From assembly GCA_019671005.1 (NCBI GenBank), contig CM033719.1:22432750-22496749 (forward strand): a stretch of DNA of 64,000 nt. The letters are read 5' to 3'. Position numbers and translations under genes: made by a program. Position 1 is the stretch's first letter. Every line of letters starts with the position of its first letter. Positions 1 through 10,509 of this stretch are shown here, one piece after another. The notes under the pieces are model-generated. The model ran no database searches. It had not been told where the DNA came from and saw only the letters and a list, made by a program, of their open reading frames with translations. The stretch comes from Hibiscus mutabilis. Its lineage: Eukaryota > Streptophyta > Magnoliopsida > Malvales > Malvaceae.

Positions 1-840
1 CTTTTTTTTGTTTTTTGTTTTAGACTGCCCATTTTGGGTTTTTAGCCTTAAATTTCTTTCTTCTTATTCGAGTCTATAAATGTATTCTCGAATCAACACG
101 TATCTATAATGGGTATTGATGCTATCTTCCGCTCGAAGTTAATTTCCTCTCCGTAGCTCTTCTGATATTTACTCGATCTGGATTGCTTCGGCCTTCTGAT
201 TATCATTTCTCTTATTTTCTTTGGTTTTTCGTTTGGACATATCCTTGTTTTCAACCACTTTTTTCTGATGATTTTCTGATCTTCGTATCCAATCTGTCTG
301 GTCTCATCTCTGTCTTCTGGTAAAGTAAAAGAATACCATTCATCGTCACATTCACAGATGTCTTGAGAAAGCCTTTAGGGGGTAGAGGTATAGGGTCAAC
401 TCTCGTTTCAAGGATCTTAAACGACAAGTGCATGAGAAGATAAATTCCTAAAATGGGAACTACCCATTGCCTAAACACTCACTTTGTTCCTTTGTTGGCC
501 TAAGTAAACTAGCAGATACTCACATTTACAATATCCCCACAACATTCAATCTCTTCTAAATATATGCAACTTAGAGTTGATCTTTGGATCTGAAGCAAAT
601 GTACTGTTGCATTCAAAATTCTAGGACCTGGTATAGAAATAATATATACATGTGTCCATTCAAAAATACGTGTATATGCATATGGGAGAACAAAAACTAC
701 CCCATAAAAATAAAATGTTTAAAGAATCAAGAATGTAAAAATGCTTTCTAAATGGAAATGTGATTTTTAATTCTAAAAATATTTGTTTGAGAGTTTTTTT
801 TTTCAAAGCATTGAGAATTTCTTTGTGAATTGATGGGAAA
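1..840. other. AT-rich stretch without recognisable gene
   Basis: Poly-T/pyrimidine-rich DNA. Every reading frame is short and compositionally biased, and I recognise no protein or RNA gene. A phrase near 90-130 (a GAATCAACAC-like stretch followed by GGTATTGATGC-like sequence) loosely recalls phrases near 2000 and 4320, so this may be untranslated or LTR sequence of the same decayed element as the gag fragments at 841-3302. That link is an inference from short word matches. Confidence 0.4.
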
Positions 841-1600
841 ACCATTGGGACCTCCGGACTACCTCCCGAGTACTAACTCATTCCGGTCCTTTGTAGTGTA
901 GGCTTGCCTCTTTCTTGTTTTTCCACGGCTGGATCAACTCTTTCGTCATGACTCCCTCGTCAACCAGCTTCTTGATTTTTTTTCTATTAACGACCCCAAA
1001 TTTCTTAGTGTCATGCTCCGGCGCCTCAATGTAGAACTCACATATACTGTATGGATCAAAACTTTGAGCAGATGAGCTAGGCGTAATCTTTATCGGCCTT
1101 GAGGTAAGGTACTAACCCTTGACCAGATGAGGTCATATATCCGAGATGGAATGCTCTGAATATCTCTAAATATGTACTTGTTCGAGGAATTTTTCTCGGT
1201 GATTCGGAAGAATCTGTCTGTCTTCTTCTCTTATGATCACGAGAACCTTCGAAAGTGGTACCCATTTATCTCTTTCTTTCCTTCTTCTCCTAGACATGTC
1301 TGGTCTTTTAAACTTAGGTCCCGGAGTACATGTTCGATTCTCTCTCCGACTGTCATGAAGTCTTCAAAGCTGGCATTCATTTTCTCGAGCATCTTATCAA
1401 AGAAGAAATAAGAAAGGTGGCATGAAAGTCACTTTCCTCTTCATCTACGGGAGGCTGCACCTGGGTTGCTAAACACAGACACCTCAAAGCACATTCCTTG
1501 AAGCTTTCATCAGGTTTCATCTTCGTACCCTGGAGATACTGACGACTTGGTGCTAGGTCCAAAGCATATCATATCACGGTAGGTCCTGCTAGACTGTCGG
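841..1600 (-). pseudogene. Decayed Ty3/gypsy gag fragment, module 1 (Tat/Ogre-like)
   Basis: Read on the minus strand, the upstream part (1377-1562) contains KPDESFKECALR followed by ATQVQPP. This is the pattern of the plant Ty3 Retrotrans_gag domain, in which KPxESFxEYAxRWRExAxxVxPP is typical. Further downstream a GERIE motif follows, and then (about 970-1060) CEFYIEAPEHDTKKF with K/L/V-rich residues after it. This resembles the degenerate Cys/His box CxxHxGxxGHDTExC of Tat/Ogre-type gags. Frames change several times and stops intervene, so it cannot make a Gag. Gag forms the virus-like particle around the element RNA in the cytoplasm. Assignment to Tat/Ogre is by remembered motif pattern only, and another non-chromoviral gypsy clade is possible. 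Confidence 0.55.
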
Positions 1601-2849
1601 GGAAGTAGTGGATCAGCAATTTTTCAATGCAGCCCTCCATCTTTTTGCAGAATATGGTCACGTGAATCTTGGGGCATCTTGTTCCGTTATCATGCGCAAA
1701 TCTGGGAATTTTTGGAATCTGGAGGAACGACCAAATCAAGGTTCAAACAGAGCTTTCTTGCATCAAAGACATCAAACTTCTTTTTTTTCTCTCTCTTTTT
1801 CTCTCGAGTCCATCTTCTAACTGCTCGAATCTTGATTTTTGAGTGTGTTAAATTCTTTTATTCACGATAAAACTCTAATTGTTCTTTAGATTACCCCCAA
1901 AATTTTTATGCAAGGTAATGATGATGTTATGTAAAATATGCCATGACTGTATAATGTAATGCAATGCAATCTTAAAATATAAACATGAATGCAGTAAGGT
2001 ATTGATTCCAAAAGTGATCCCCATAGAACGACGTTCATTGAGGCCAAAAGGTTTCATTATATCAGATATTAGATATTTATAGTAGTCCGGTCAGCTTGCC
2101 TCCGTGGTCCAACACTTGGTCCATGTTCTGACTAAGCCCGCCACCTTGTTGAGCCGCCTTACCTGCTCGGGTAATATCGATCTTCGGGTCTTCATCTATC
2201 CCCTGCTTAGTCTTTTGCAGCTTGGAAGTTGTCCCTACAACATTTTCAGCAGCACATTGTTTGTTAACTTCTACACGAACCTCGTATTCACGCAAAGAAG
2301 TCTCGAGCTATTCCACTTACTCCTTACTTTCCAACTGAAGAGTGTTGGATTGTCATTGCTCTGTCGTAAACTTGTTTCTAAAACTCTTGTTAATGGCTAA
2401 GTTATTATGTAGTTCATCTCTAGAGACTGTCGTACCTATTCCCAATTTCCTCAAACTTACCTGATAACAGCCTGACTTGATTATCGCTTGACTAGTTTCT
2501 CTGCTTCAAATATTTCGAGTCGTCCTGCAACTGAACAACATTGTTCATCTATTCTTTAAAGGTGACCCAATCTGATATTCTTAAACACCTAGTAAAGCTT
2601 CTGGTGATCATTATGCAAATTCAATTTTATCCAAGTTATCTCTCTCTTATCTGAGCTGGTTGAACTCGAAAGAATATCCCTCTCCTGGGATGCCCCTATC
2701 TCCGATCTTTAAATTTAACTCGCTTGAGTAACCCACTTCGACATTACTCGAACTTTATCCTAGATATCGATTCTTCCTTGACTTTGCCCCTCGGGTGATT
2801 GTTAGCTCACTATAGAATTGGGGAACTCCGTCTTTGAAACCCAAAATTC
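1601..2849. other. Non-coding remnant between the two gag modules
   Basis: No convincing protein in any frame. A stretch near 1910-2060 rich in ATGCAATGCAATG-like words and ending in GTATTGATTCC resembles a second stretch near 4320-4390. Such ATGCAATG-rich DNA is common in plant LTR-element leaders. It is best read as decayed non-coding sequence of a gypsy element. Confidence 0.35.
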
Positions 2850-3302
2850 TCATCGTAATAAGATCTTGAACTTGTTCCTCAGGGCCCCGCAATTCTCAAT
2901 ACTATGACCCAAACTTCCTAAACGGTAACTGCCTCTAGCACGTGTGTCGTAATCTCTCGGATAAGACAGTCTCTTCGCTAGAGACTTCACCGAGGTAATA
3001 AGGCTCTTCTCGATAAACATTAAGAGTAGTTCGGTGTACCTCACAGGAATCGAGATGTACTTCTTTTCATTACTTGCTTCTCGGGTTTCTTCTAGATCGA
3101 GCTATACTTTTTGAAAGCCCGACTCAGATACCTGTTTATTGATGCGGATCACAAAAGGGTTCAATTTGTCGTATTTGGCTAGCTTGGAGGTAGAATTCTG
3201 AATATCCCGCTCTCTATTGTGATCCTTAATCGATTCTTCTTTCAGTTCGATGGATCGCTTACCTTTCGTCAAAGTATTCATCTGATTCATCACTTCTTCC
3301 AT
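2850..3302 (-). pseudogene. Decayed Ty3/gypsy gag fragment, module 2
   Basis: On the minus strand the upstream part (3102-3302) begins MEEVMNQMNTLTKGKRS, a hydrophilic start like the region before Retrotrans_gag. The downstream part (2850-3044) holds TELLLMFIEKSLI, then YPRDYDTRARGSY, then LGSLGHSIENCGALRNKF. The last piece matches the plant Tat/Ogre-type box CxYHxGxxGHSIENCxALKxKV, with the first Cys and the His apparently replaced (GSYRLG). It repeats the domain type of the module at 841-1600, so this is either a duplicated element or two separate fragments. It is truncated, frame-shifted and not functional. Confidence 0.5.
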
Positions 3303-4482
3303 CTGCTTCTTTCAACTCTTGCACTTTAATTTGCTCATTACCAGTACCGTGTCTGACCTGAAGTCTTCATATGGTTCTTCTTATATTGTCTCTGATCTTG
3401 TTCTGGGACAAAACCCTGGATCCGTGCCCTCTAATATCTGACCAGACGACCCTTTGCCAATTATGAACGATTTATGAGATTTGAGAAACCACTTCGGGAA
3501 TCAATACCCTATAAATGCGAGAATGCATGCAAATGAGGTGTTGATTCTCGAACAGTCTTTAAAAACTTTCAATAGAGAAAATGTCTGTTTGCAAGAAATT
3601 AATAATGAATTACAGGTAACAGTTGGATTTATTCTAGAGACCTTGACTTCGAAAAGCAAAACCTGTACTCCACGTCTAGACGTCATCTTCAGGATGATGG
3701 ATGACTTCGTCTTCTCCTCTTATTCTATTCCATGGACTCGTGACATCATGATCTTTATTTTTGTGGTTTTTGAAAAGGACATCAACAAGTGCATGCATAA
3801 TGCATACAAGATCTTTTCTTCTGTAGATCTGGTGAAAACAAATAATACGTCTAAATAGGGATGGATTCTATCGATCCTAGGGGAGTACTTTAAAACTTTT
3901 GGGGGCTTAAATTAAAATTCCCAATGATCATTTGGTTTAAAAATTTCTCCCTTTTTTATTATCAAAAAGTTTTAACTTACTTAAAAAAATAAAACTTTTA
4001 GGTTTCTTTTTGTTATTATTATTCTGAAAGTTTTAGGAGGGAAAAGATTCAAAGCAAAATAATAATATTTTCAAAAATTTTTAAAGGAGTTAAATTAAAA
4101 TCTTTGAGATTTTTACAAAAGGGTTAAATGTGAAGATTTAAAATTGGGGTTCTGTGGCCCTGACTGAATCTTCTACGTCGCACGTGCCTTACTATCATAC
4201 CGTCTTCTTTCTCGATTGGTCTTTGCTCGGCCTAACTTGATACTGTAATATTATCGTTTCCGTCAAAACAGACTTTTTCTATTTTGAAAGTCTTTTAATG
4301 AACTGTTCTTGAATCAACACCATGTCATGATATGCAACATGAATGCAAATAAAGGCGTTGATTCCGCTGGTAATCACCATTTCGAACGACTTTCATGGGA
4401 ACTAAAGAGTCCAGATTACAAAAAGGGTCCACATTACAAAATGAGTCCCTATTACAAAAAGTCTTAATTACAAAACAAAGTT
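3303..4482. other. Unassigned AT-rich DNA with one open frame
   Basis: A plus-strand open frame of 125 codons lies at 3481-3858, with a Leu/Glu/Asn-rich stretch of coiled-coil flavour around residues 20-50. I recognise no family and there is no clear promoter. It may be chance, or a piece of a TE polyprotein. The rest is poly-T/A rich. Around 4310-4390 there is a second copy of the ATGCAA...GTTGATTCCGCTGG-like phrase also seen near 1990. Confidence 0.3.
4411..4476. repeat. Short tandem repeat, about 16 bp unit
   Basis: Four imperfect copies of a unit like ATTACAAAAAGGGTCC run head to tail. The third nucleotide block varies (AAAAGGGTCC, AAATGAGTCC, AAAAGTCTTA). It lies at the 3' side of the unassigned minus-strand open frame at 4483-4923. 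Confidence 0.6.
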
Positions 4483-4923
4483 CTACACATAAGCCCTAGC
4501 TCTACCTCCTAGCTCCTCGATAGCTCTAGCAAACTTGATAAACCTTGGTGCTTCTTCCATGTCCGGGGTTACGAAAGGGCGGAGAGCCGCGACTTCGGTA
4601 GCTAAGTCATTCACACGCCTTGCAACTCGTTGTATGTCCACCATCAGGGTCTCGTGTGTATACTTTGGCACTACACGCTTGCTCGGCAAATTGTTACCTA
4701 AGATCTGTTGATTAATCTCTGACCAATGTCGCATGTCTGGATCGATGCCATCCTTCTTAAGACATCTTTTTTCCATGATGAAAGATTTTCTAATCGGGCA
4801 AACCACTTGAATCAACGCCTCTATGTAATGTGGATGCAATGATAATGCAACAAAAGTATGTGTAAAATAAAAATAAAACACAAAAAGAAATGAGTTAGTA
4901 CCGAATAAAAATAATAAATGCAT
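4483..4923 (-). CDS. Unrecognised open frame, 146 codons
   Basis: I do not recognise this protein. The first 45 residues are extremely Phe/Leu/His rich because the DNA there is poly-T/A, so the more credible start is the internal Met before EKRCLKKDGIDPDMRHW (about codon 50). From there, about 97 residues are hydrophilic and balanced in composition, with RRVNDLATEVAALRPF and AIEELGGRAR. That looks like real or recently real coding sequence, possibly helical or coiled-coil. It lies between gypsy gag fragments and a gypsy pol region on the same strand, so a lineage-specific TE reading frame is the likeliest explanation. A captured host exon is possible. Function unknown. Confidence 0.3.
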   Translation of the reverse strand: MHLLFLFGTNSFLFVFYFYFTHTFVALSLHPHYIEALIQVVCPIRKSFIMEKRCLKKDGIDPDMRHWSEINQQILGNNLPSKRVVPKYTHETLMVDIQRVARRVNDLATEVAALRPFVTPDMEEAPRFIKFARAIEELGGRARAYV

Positions 4924-5170
4924 AAATAAAAGGACAAATTAAATAAGGTAAACAAACAAAACAACCCTATTTATCCCGTCTAAAACACCTAAGGTTATCC
5001 GCATGGCTCTAAAGGGGTGGGTTTCTATATGTTCTCTACATGCAGTGTTGGAGCTAAGAGGTACCCGAACTGTCATTGTTGTCCCCTACTAAGAGTAGCA
5101 AGGCCCCCGATCATTACCCATTATAGGCTCCTTTCAACCGGGTTCAATTCAGGGGACCCATTCGCTTATG

Positions 5171-5270
5171 CCTACATGAAGGAACGATATCCTTACGAAA
5201 GCATAAGGTACTCGAGCCCCGAAGGTACTTGCTAGGCTTACACAGAGGAACGATATCCTCACGAAAGCAT
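5171..5270. repeat. Two-copy direct repeat
   Basis: Two copies of a segment containing GGAACGATATCCTTACGAA and then AGCAT (first at about 5181-5204, second at about 5247-5270 with CTCACG for CTTACG). They are separated by a short CTCGAGCCCCGAAGGTAC-containing spacer. No function visible. Confidence 0.6.
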
Positions 5271-5284
5271 TAGCGTTTTCCCCC

Positions 5285-5600
5285 TAATCATTTTTATAAT
5301 CAAATCCCATCATTTTTATAACCCACTTTTGTTGTGAGGGTGTAATAGCTTGATTCCCAACCAGAAATCTGAGACTATGATGATCAGTCCTAATTTTGAA
5401 ATGTCTCCCAACTAAATAAGCTGACCTTTTCTTGACTGCCATCAAGACTGCTAACATTTTCTTCTCCTACACAGATAAGGTTTGATGTTTGACCCCAATC
5501 CTATACTAAAATAAGCAAAGGGCCTTCCTTTCTGTATCAACACTGCTCCTACTCCCATGTCAGAAGCATCGATCTCAATAACAAACTCCTTATTGAAGTT
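5285..5600 (-). pseudogene. Ty3/gypsy RNase H domain, degraded
   Basis: Continuing from the RT on the minus strand, the frames give EFVIEIDASDMGVGAVLIQ and then GRPFAY. This is the first catalytic Asp region of Ty3 RNase H (D-A-S-x-x-G-x-G-A-V-L). Later come GRHFK, a TDHHSLRFLV-like block and PSQQKWV. Stops and frame shifts break it. In the family this domain removes the RNA strand during reverse transcription. The reading ends at about 5285, and the integrase that should follow on this strand is absent here. It is found instead in the opposite orientation at 8985-9780. Confidence 0.65.
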
Positions 5601-6540
5601 AGGTAAAGCTAGAATAGGGGCAGTAAAAATAGCTTTCTTCTACCTCTGGAAAGCTATCTCCTCTTCTTGAAACCATTTCCACCCTTCCTTCCTTAATTGT
5701 CAGTGGTTTAGCTAGGCAGCCATAACCTAGAATAAACCTTCTGTAGTAACCAAAAAGGCCCAAAATCCCTCTTAATTCTTTAACAAATTTGGGGGAAAGC
5801 CACTCCAATATGCAACTCACCTTACGCTCGTCCATAGCAATCTTACCATCAGAAATCACATATCCCAAGTAGTCAATTGTTTTAGCTCCAAAACAACAGT
5901 TGCTCAATTTGGCAAATAGTTTGTTATCCCTCAAGATCTTCAAAACCTCTTCCAAATGCTTCAAGTGAGTTCTCTAATTTTCAGAGTATACCAGAATGTC
6001 ATAAAAGAAAATTAGGACTGACTTACTTAATTTTTCTTTAAAAACTCTATTCATCAAACTTTGAAAGGTTGCAGGGGCATTAGTTATCCCAAATGGCATA
6101 ACTAAAAATTCATAATGGCCTTTATGGGTTCTAAATGTTGTCTTGGGAATATCTGATTCCTACATTTTAATTTGATGGTACCCTGACCTCAAATCTAACA
6201 TGGAAAAGACCCTAGTAGCTCCCAACTCATCAAGTAACTCTTCTATGACTGGCATAGGAAACTTATCCTTCACAGTGCACTAATTCAGCTTTCTATAATT
6301 CACATACATCCTCTATGATCCATCTTTCTTCTTTACCATCACAATTGATGAAGAAAAAAACACTATTGCTATCTCTGATAATACCTGCTGCCAACATTTC
6401 TTTAATTATTCTTTCAATTTCATCCTTCTGAGACAATGGATATTTGTAAGGCTTCACCTTTATCACAGAATTTTCAACCATCAAGGTAATTCTGTGGTCA
6501 TGCCCAGTCGCAGGAGGCAACTCTCTAGGCTCCTAAAAAA
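5601..6540 (-). pseudogene. Ty3/gypsy reverse transcriptase, degraded
   Basis: Minus-strand frames give, in order, a DHRITL/VKPYKYP/QKDEIERIIKEMLAAGII block (RT fingers, 6293-6520), then MPFGITNAPATFQSLMN, the catalytic region FFYDILVYS, and KLFAKLSNCCFGA, LGYVIS, LRGILGLFGYYRRFI (5599-5964). The polymerase motif is normally F-x-D-D in Ty3 RTs. Here codon GAT for the first Asp reads TAT (Tyr), so the active site is lost in addition to frame shifts and stops. The wording (KYPLSQKDEIE, RGFLGLxGYYRRF) fits a chromovirus such as the Reina/Galadriel group rather than Tekay, but the clade is uncertain without a tree. Confidence 0.8.
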
Positions 6541-6883
6541 CTTCAGCATATTATTGCAGCAATTTCTCTAATTCTCCCTGGTCAAACTCATATTCTGTTT
6601 TCAATTGCAATTGAGCATTAATGTATAATAGGGTAACATTGTGAAGGTTGATTCTTCCTTTCAGCGTCTTCTCACACAATGCAGGTTCATCACATCTCAC
6701 AGCTTTAGGCTTACATCCTTTCAAACTGATCTGTTCACTGCCCCAACTGAAACTCATTTCCAATGCAGCAAAATTCCAATTTATAGTTCCCAACTGGGAT
6801 AACCTCTGAATTCTTAGGACTACATCATAATTCTTCAAGCCTAGAACCAGAAAATCTGTTATAAATGCTTTACCCTGAACTTC

Positions 6884-7216
6884 TCAGCGCACTCCTTTGC
6901 ATTCTCCAAGATTTTCCATGTCATTACCATCAGCAACTGTAACCTTCAACTTACTTCTCTTGCTCATCCCTAAATCAATTCTTTTAACCATAGTCAGACT
7001 TATAATATTATGAGTACTCCCAGAATCTAGCAACGCAATGCATTGAATTCTACTCACCATAACTTTCAGTTTTATTGTTTCCCAAGATTCAGCTCCCCAT
7101 ATTGCTTGTAGTGACAGAATAGGAAGTTCATTTTTCCCTATCTCATGCCTATCATTGGCTTTCTCAGAGTCTAAAAACTCCTCAACTTTTTCTTCTTCTT
7201 TCTGTCCTTCTACCAT
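6884..7216 (-). pseudogene. Ty3/gypsy aspartic protease region
   Basis: On the minus strand the frame reads ...IQCIALLDSGSTHNIIS..., the retroviral-type protease active site D-S-G-S/A-T-H-N-F/I-I of plant Ty3 elements. It is followed by LKVTVADGN and preceded by an acidic/lysine-rich linker from gag. The protease would cut the Gag-Pol polyprotein. The active-site DSG is intact here, but the polyprotein on either side is broken. A further open stretch at 6551-6838 continues into the RT-proximal linker (for example FAALEMSFSWGSEQISLKG), which corresponds to the conserved protease C-terminal region. Confidence 0.75.
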
Positions 7217-7765
7217 AATCTAAAACAGTTGAGTCTTAGGACACTTATGCCCTGGTGTGTATTTGGCAGCACACCAGAAACATAGTTCCTTCTTCCTCCT
7301 GCCCTCACTTTCACTGCAAAATTTATCTTCCCAAGACCCTTTGCTCTATTGGCTCTCACTGGTCTAGCAGAAGTTGGACTTAGTGTACCAGGGGTACCAC
7401 TCTTTGCAACATTCGGTCCAGTGGCACTTCCTGAGCTAAAGTTACTCTTACTGAAAGTAACAAGAGTTCTAGCTAGAATAGATAATAAAGATGGTGGGGA
7501 TAACCTAAATTGATTCCCTCCAACTTTCTTACTGTTAGGAAATATCATCGACTCTACATGCCTAGCTAAATTAAATGCATCCACCAACGTTTTAGGCTGT
7601 AACAACTTCACATATGCCCCAATTTCCAGTCTCAAATGATTTTTGAACAAAGACGATGCATATTTATTTGAAATTTGTACCTGATTGATCAAATGAATGA
7701 AGTTCTCGTAGTACTTTTTTCTACAGAATCATGTTGTCGCAATGCTACTGTAGCGATGTCCGTTT
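7210..7765 (-). pseudogene. Ty3/gypsy gag, C-terminal part
   Basis: The minus strand encodes LRQHDSVE, then after a one-base slip in a poly-A run KYYENFIHLINQVQ, then FKNHLRLEIGAYVKL and LVDAFNLARHVESM. These are the usual C-terminal half of the Retrotrans_gag domain (LRQxGSVxEYxxxFxxL ... LxxEI ... TLxxAxxLAR). The N-terminal half is missing. The reading stops at about 7740-7765, where LTR-like sequence in the same orientation begins. It overlaps the protease frame slightly, as expected for a gag-pol that originally was read through or frame-shifted. Confidence 0.7.
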
Positions 7766-8984
7766 CGCTAAAAAAAGTATTTTTATCTATTGTTTTGTTT
7801 TAAAAAATATCTTCCGTGGGATTTTGTAAAAACCGTATTTTATTTTGAAAATGGAGTCGCCACCGGCCACTTAGGTAGGCCGGACACCATAAAACTAGAG
7901 ATTTAAAAACTGTTGGATTCGGGAGTCGGTTACGGATGGGGAAGGATTAGCACCCCACACCGCCCAAAATTGGTACTTTAATAATTACCGCTTTATTAAT
8001 ATTAAACTTTTCGGATTAAAGTGACGATTAATTTAAAATTTGGTTATAAGTGCGGGTAAATTTTAAAAGCCCCGTTATCCGAGGGTAAAGGCCCAAATCA
8101 CCATCATTACGCCTGATACTGGCTCCGTTTACGCTCGGATAAAAGGGCACCGCATTGACAATTTATATATCTCAATATGCAATCTTAGTGAGCAAAATAT
8201 AAAATATGGCAAATAATTTAAATACAATAAAAATACAAATAAATATTAACATAATAAAATACTAATCTAAAACATACATACATAAATATTAATCTAACTC
8301 ATAAAAAATAAATCTAACATGAATAAAATGCTAACATTCATAAATATTAATCAAACACATAAATAAAAACAAATTTAACATAAATAAAATATTAATATAA
8401 AACATAAATTTAAAACATAATAAATACTAATCTAAAACATAAATAAACATACAAACTAAAAAACACAATTTTAAATTAACTACTACTTCATTAAATCATA
8501 AAAATTACAACACAAATAAAAAAAAGAAAATATACCTAACTAGGAGCTCGAATGACGAACCCCGACTGAACCCCACCGAGATCTATCACGACCTCTCTAA
8601 AAATTAACTATATCGGATCAAAAATAGGACCCGTCGAATCGGTTAGGACCGCGGACACTACCCCGGTCCTTGGCTAGCTGGGAGCCTAAGCCCCCTTATT
8701 TGGCCATACCACTGGCGATTCATCTTGCCGCCTCCAATTCCTCCCCATTTCATGCCTTTATATAGGCAAGTGGGGGGCATAGTGATGACGTGGAGCTATG
8801 TGCTCCAAGCAATATTTCTTTTTTTTTTGCTTTTTTAATTTTTTTACTTTTACTTTTTTTTATTTTTTTATATTATATTATTATTATTATTTTTTTGATT
8901 TTTCATTAATTTTATATTAATAATATTACTATTAAAATAATACTAATAACACTAAAACCCGATAAAAAATGAGTGATTACAGAA
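7766..8984 (-). repeat. LTR/leader-like retroelement sequence, non-coding
   Basis: The block around 7848-7975 (GGAGTCGCCACC, then GGGAGTCGGTTACG, then GGAAGGATTAGCACCCCAC) is a phrase I have met widely in plant genomes as part of LTR retroelement repeats. On the minus strand a TATA-like GCCTATATAAAGGC lies at about 8757-8770, consistent with a minus-strand LTR promoter. A/T homopolymer and AAATATTAA-like low complexity fill 8200-8530 and 8815-8940. TACAGAATCA just left (7722-7731) and TACAGAACCA just right (about 8978-8987) are nearly identical and could be a worn duplicated flank. I cannot fix the termini. Confidence 0.45.
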
Positions 8985-9780
8985 CCAAGATGATGGATTG
9001 AAGAAGATAATTCAAGAATTAGAACAAAGCTCTCACAAACATGCAAAGTACAGCTGGAATGGACAGTGTTTGAAGAAAAAAGGGAAGGTGGTAGTAGGCA
9101 ACAATGTAGAATTGAGGGAGGAATTATTGGAGTTCTATCATGGAAGTGCAATTAGGGGACACACTGAAACTCATGTTACCACAAAGACAATTGTTGACAC
9201 TTTCTATTAGAAGGGAATGAGAAAGGATGTCAAGAAGAAAATTAGAAAATGTCCTATTTGTCAGAAGAATAAAGATAATCCAACACATCCTAGACGATAG
9301 CTACAGCCCTTACCCATACCTGAGAGTATGTTGTCATCCATTAGCATGGATTTCATAGGACTTTCACTGTCAAGGAAGAAAGATACCATTCTAGTGGGAA
9401 TTGATAGGTTGTCAAATTATGGACATTTCTTGTCTTTGAACCATCCCTTCACTGCCAACGATGTTGCTAAATTATTTCTAGAAAATATATTTAAACTGCA
9501 TGGCCTCCCAAGTGACATTGTATGTGACATAGACAAGATTTTTATGAGCATTTTTTGGCAAGAACTGTTCAGGAAGTTGGGAGTGGCCATCCATCCTTCA
9601 ACTATTTATCACCCTCAATCTGATGGGCAAACCGAGAGGCTAAATAGATGCTTAGAGACTTAATTGAAATGCATGATAAGAGAAAAGCCCAAGGAGTGGG
9701 ATAATTGGTTATATTTGACTGAGTGGTGGTACAACACTTCATACCATTCAACAATTCGATCCACACCTTAAAATTCTCCC
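8985..9780 (+). pseudogene. Ty3/gypsy integrase, degraded
   Basis: Plus-strand frames give the zinc-binding HHCC region (HGSAIRGH ... CPICQKN) at about 9140-9275. The catalytic core follows: SMDFIGLSLSRKKDTILVGIDRLSNYGHF with the first Asp, LHGLPSDIVCDIDKIF with the second Asp, and HPQSDGQTERLNRCLE with the catalytic Glu. All three acidic residues are present. Stops interrupt it (TGG to TAG in FYWKGM, CAG to TAG in RRQLQP). The sequence ends at about 9775 after WWYNTSYHS, so the C-terminal domain is missing. By protein wording it belongs with the RT/RNase H at 5285-6540, which is on the other strand. Confidence 0.8.
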
Positions 9781-10504
9781 CCTTAAAAATTCTTCTTATT
9801 GTTTGTGATCTTACACACACCTTGTAGAAAAAATAATTTGAACTCAAGTCTCATAAGATAAATATTATCCTCTTTTGCACTAAGACCACTTGTTGGGTTC
9901 TAATTCTCACGCAAACTAATTCCACTAACGTCTTGGTGTTTTCATGGATCCAAGACTACAAGGGTTGGTGGAAAAGGTCAAAAACATATAATTAAAAACA
10001 AACAAAAAGTCTTCTTACTTTTTTATTTTAAGAAATTATAATTGACTTAATTACTATTTTCTGACAAAATTTGCTTGTTATAAGCATATATTTATTTTTA
10101 TTGGCGTGGCATGTGATTATTGAGTTTATAATAATTTAGTTTTGAAATTGACATGATTGCATGACTATATTTCCAACAGATTTTGATAGAAAATATTAAC
10201 AATAAATATGGATTTAAAATAAAATAATAAGGGTAAATTATAAATTTCATCACTCAATTTTCTTCTCACACCTATTTTGGTCATTGAATTTTAAAAAAAT
10301 TTCAATTTACTCAACTTTAAGGATTGTAATTTTTGTCACTCTACCGTTATTTATCTAACTTAGTGGTGACAAGTAAATTTTATTAATTTTTGAACTGCCA
10401 CATAAGCTCCAAGTAATATTTTATTAATATTTTTTTGCATGAAAAAACTTAACTCTCTTTGTTTTCCATTTGCAAGTAACAACAAAATCAACCATTGCAT
10501 ATTC
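9781..10504. other. AT-rich DNA with an ancient repeat fragment
   Basis: No gene seen. From 10231 a sequence starting GGGTAAATTATAAATTTCAT, with successive phrases such as TTTTGGTCATTGAATTTT, recalls a dispersed plant repeat. It begins like sequences at 50542, 61385 and (reverse) 59536 in this window. Element A inserted immediately to its right. Confidence 0.45.
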
Positions 10505-10509
10505 AATAA

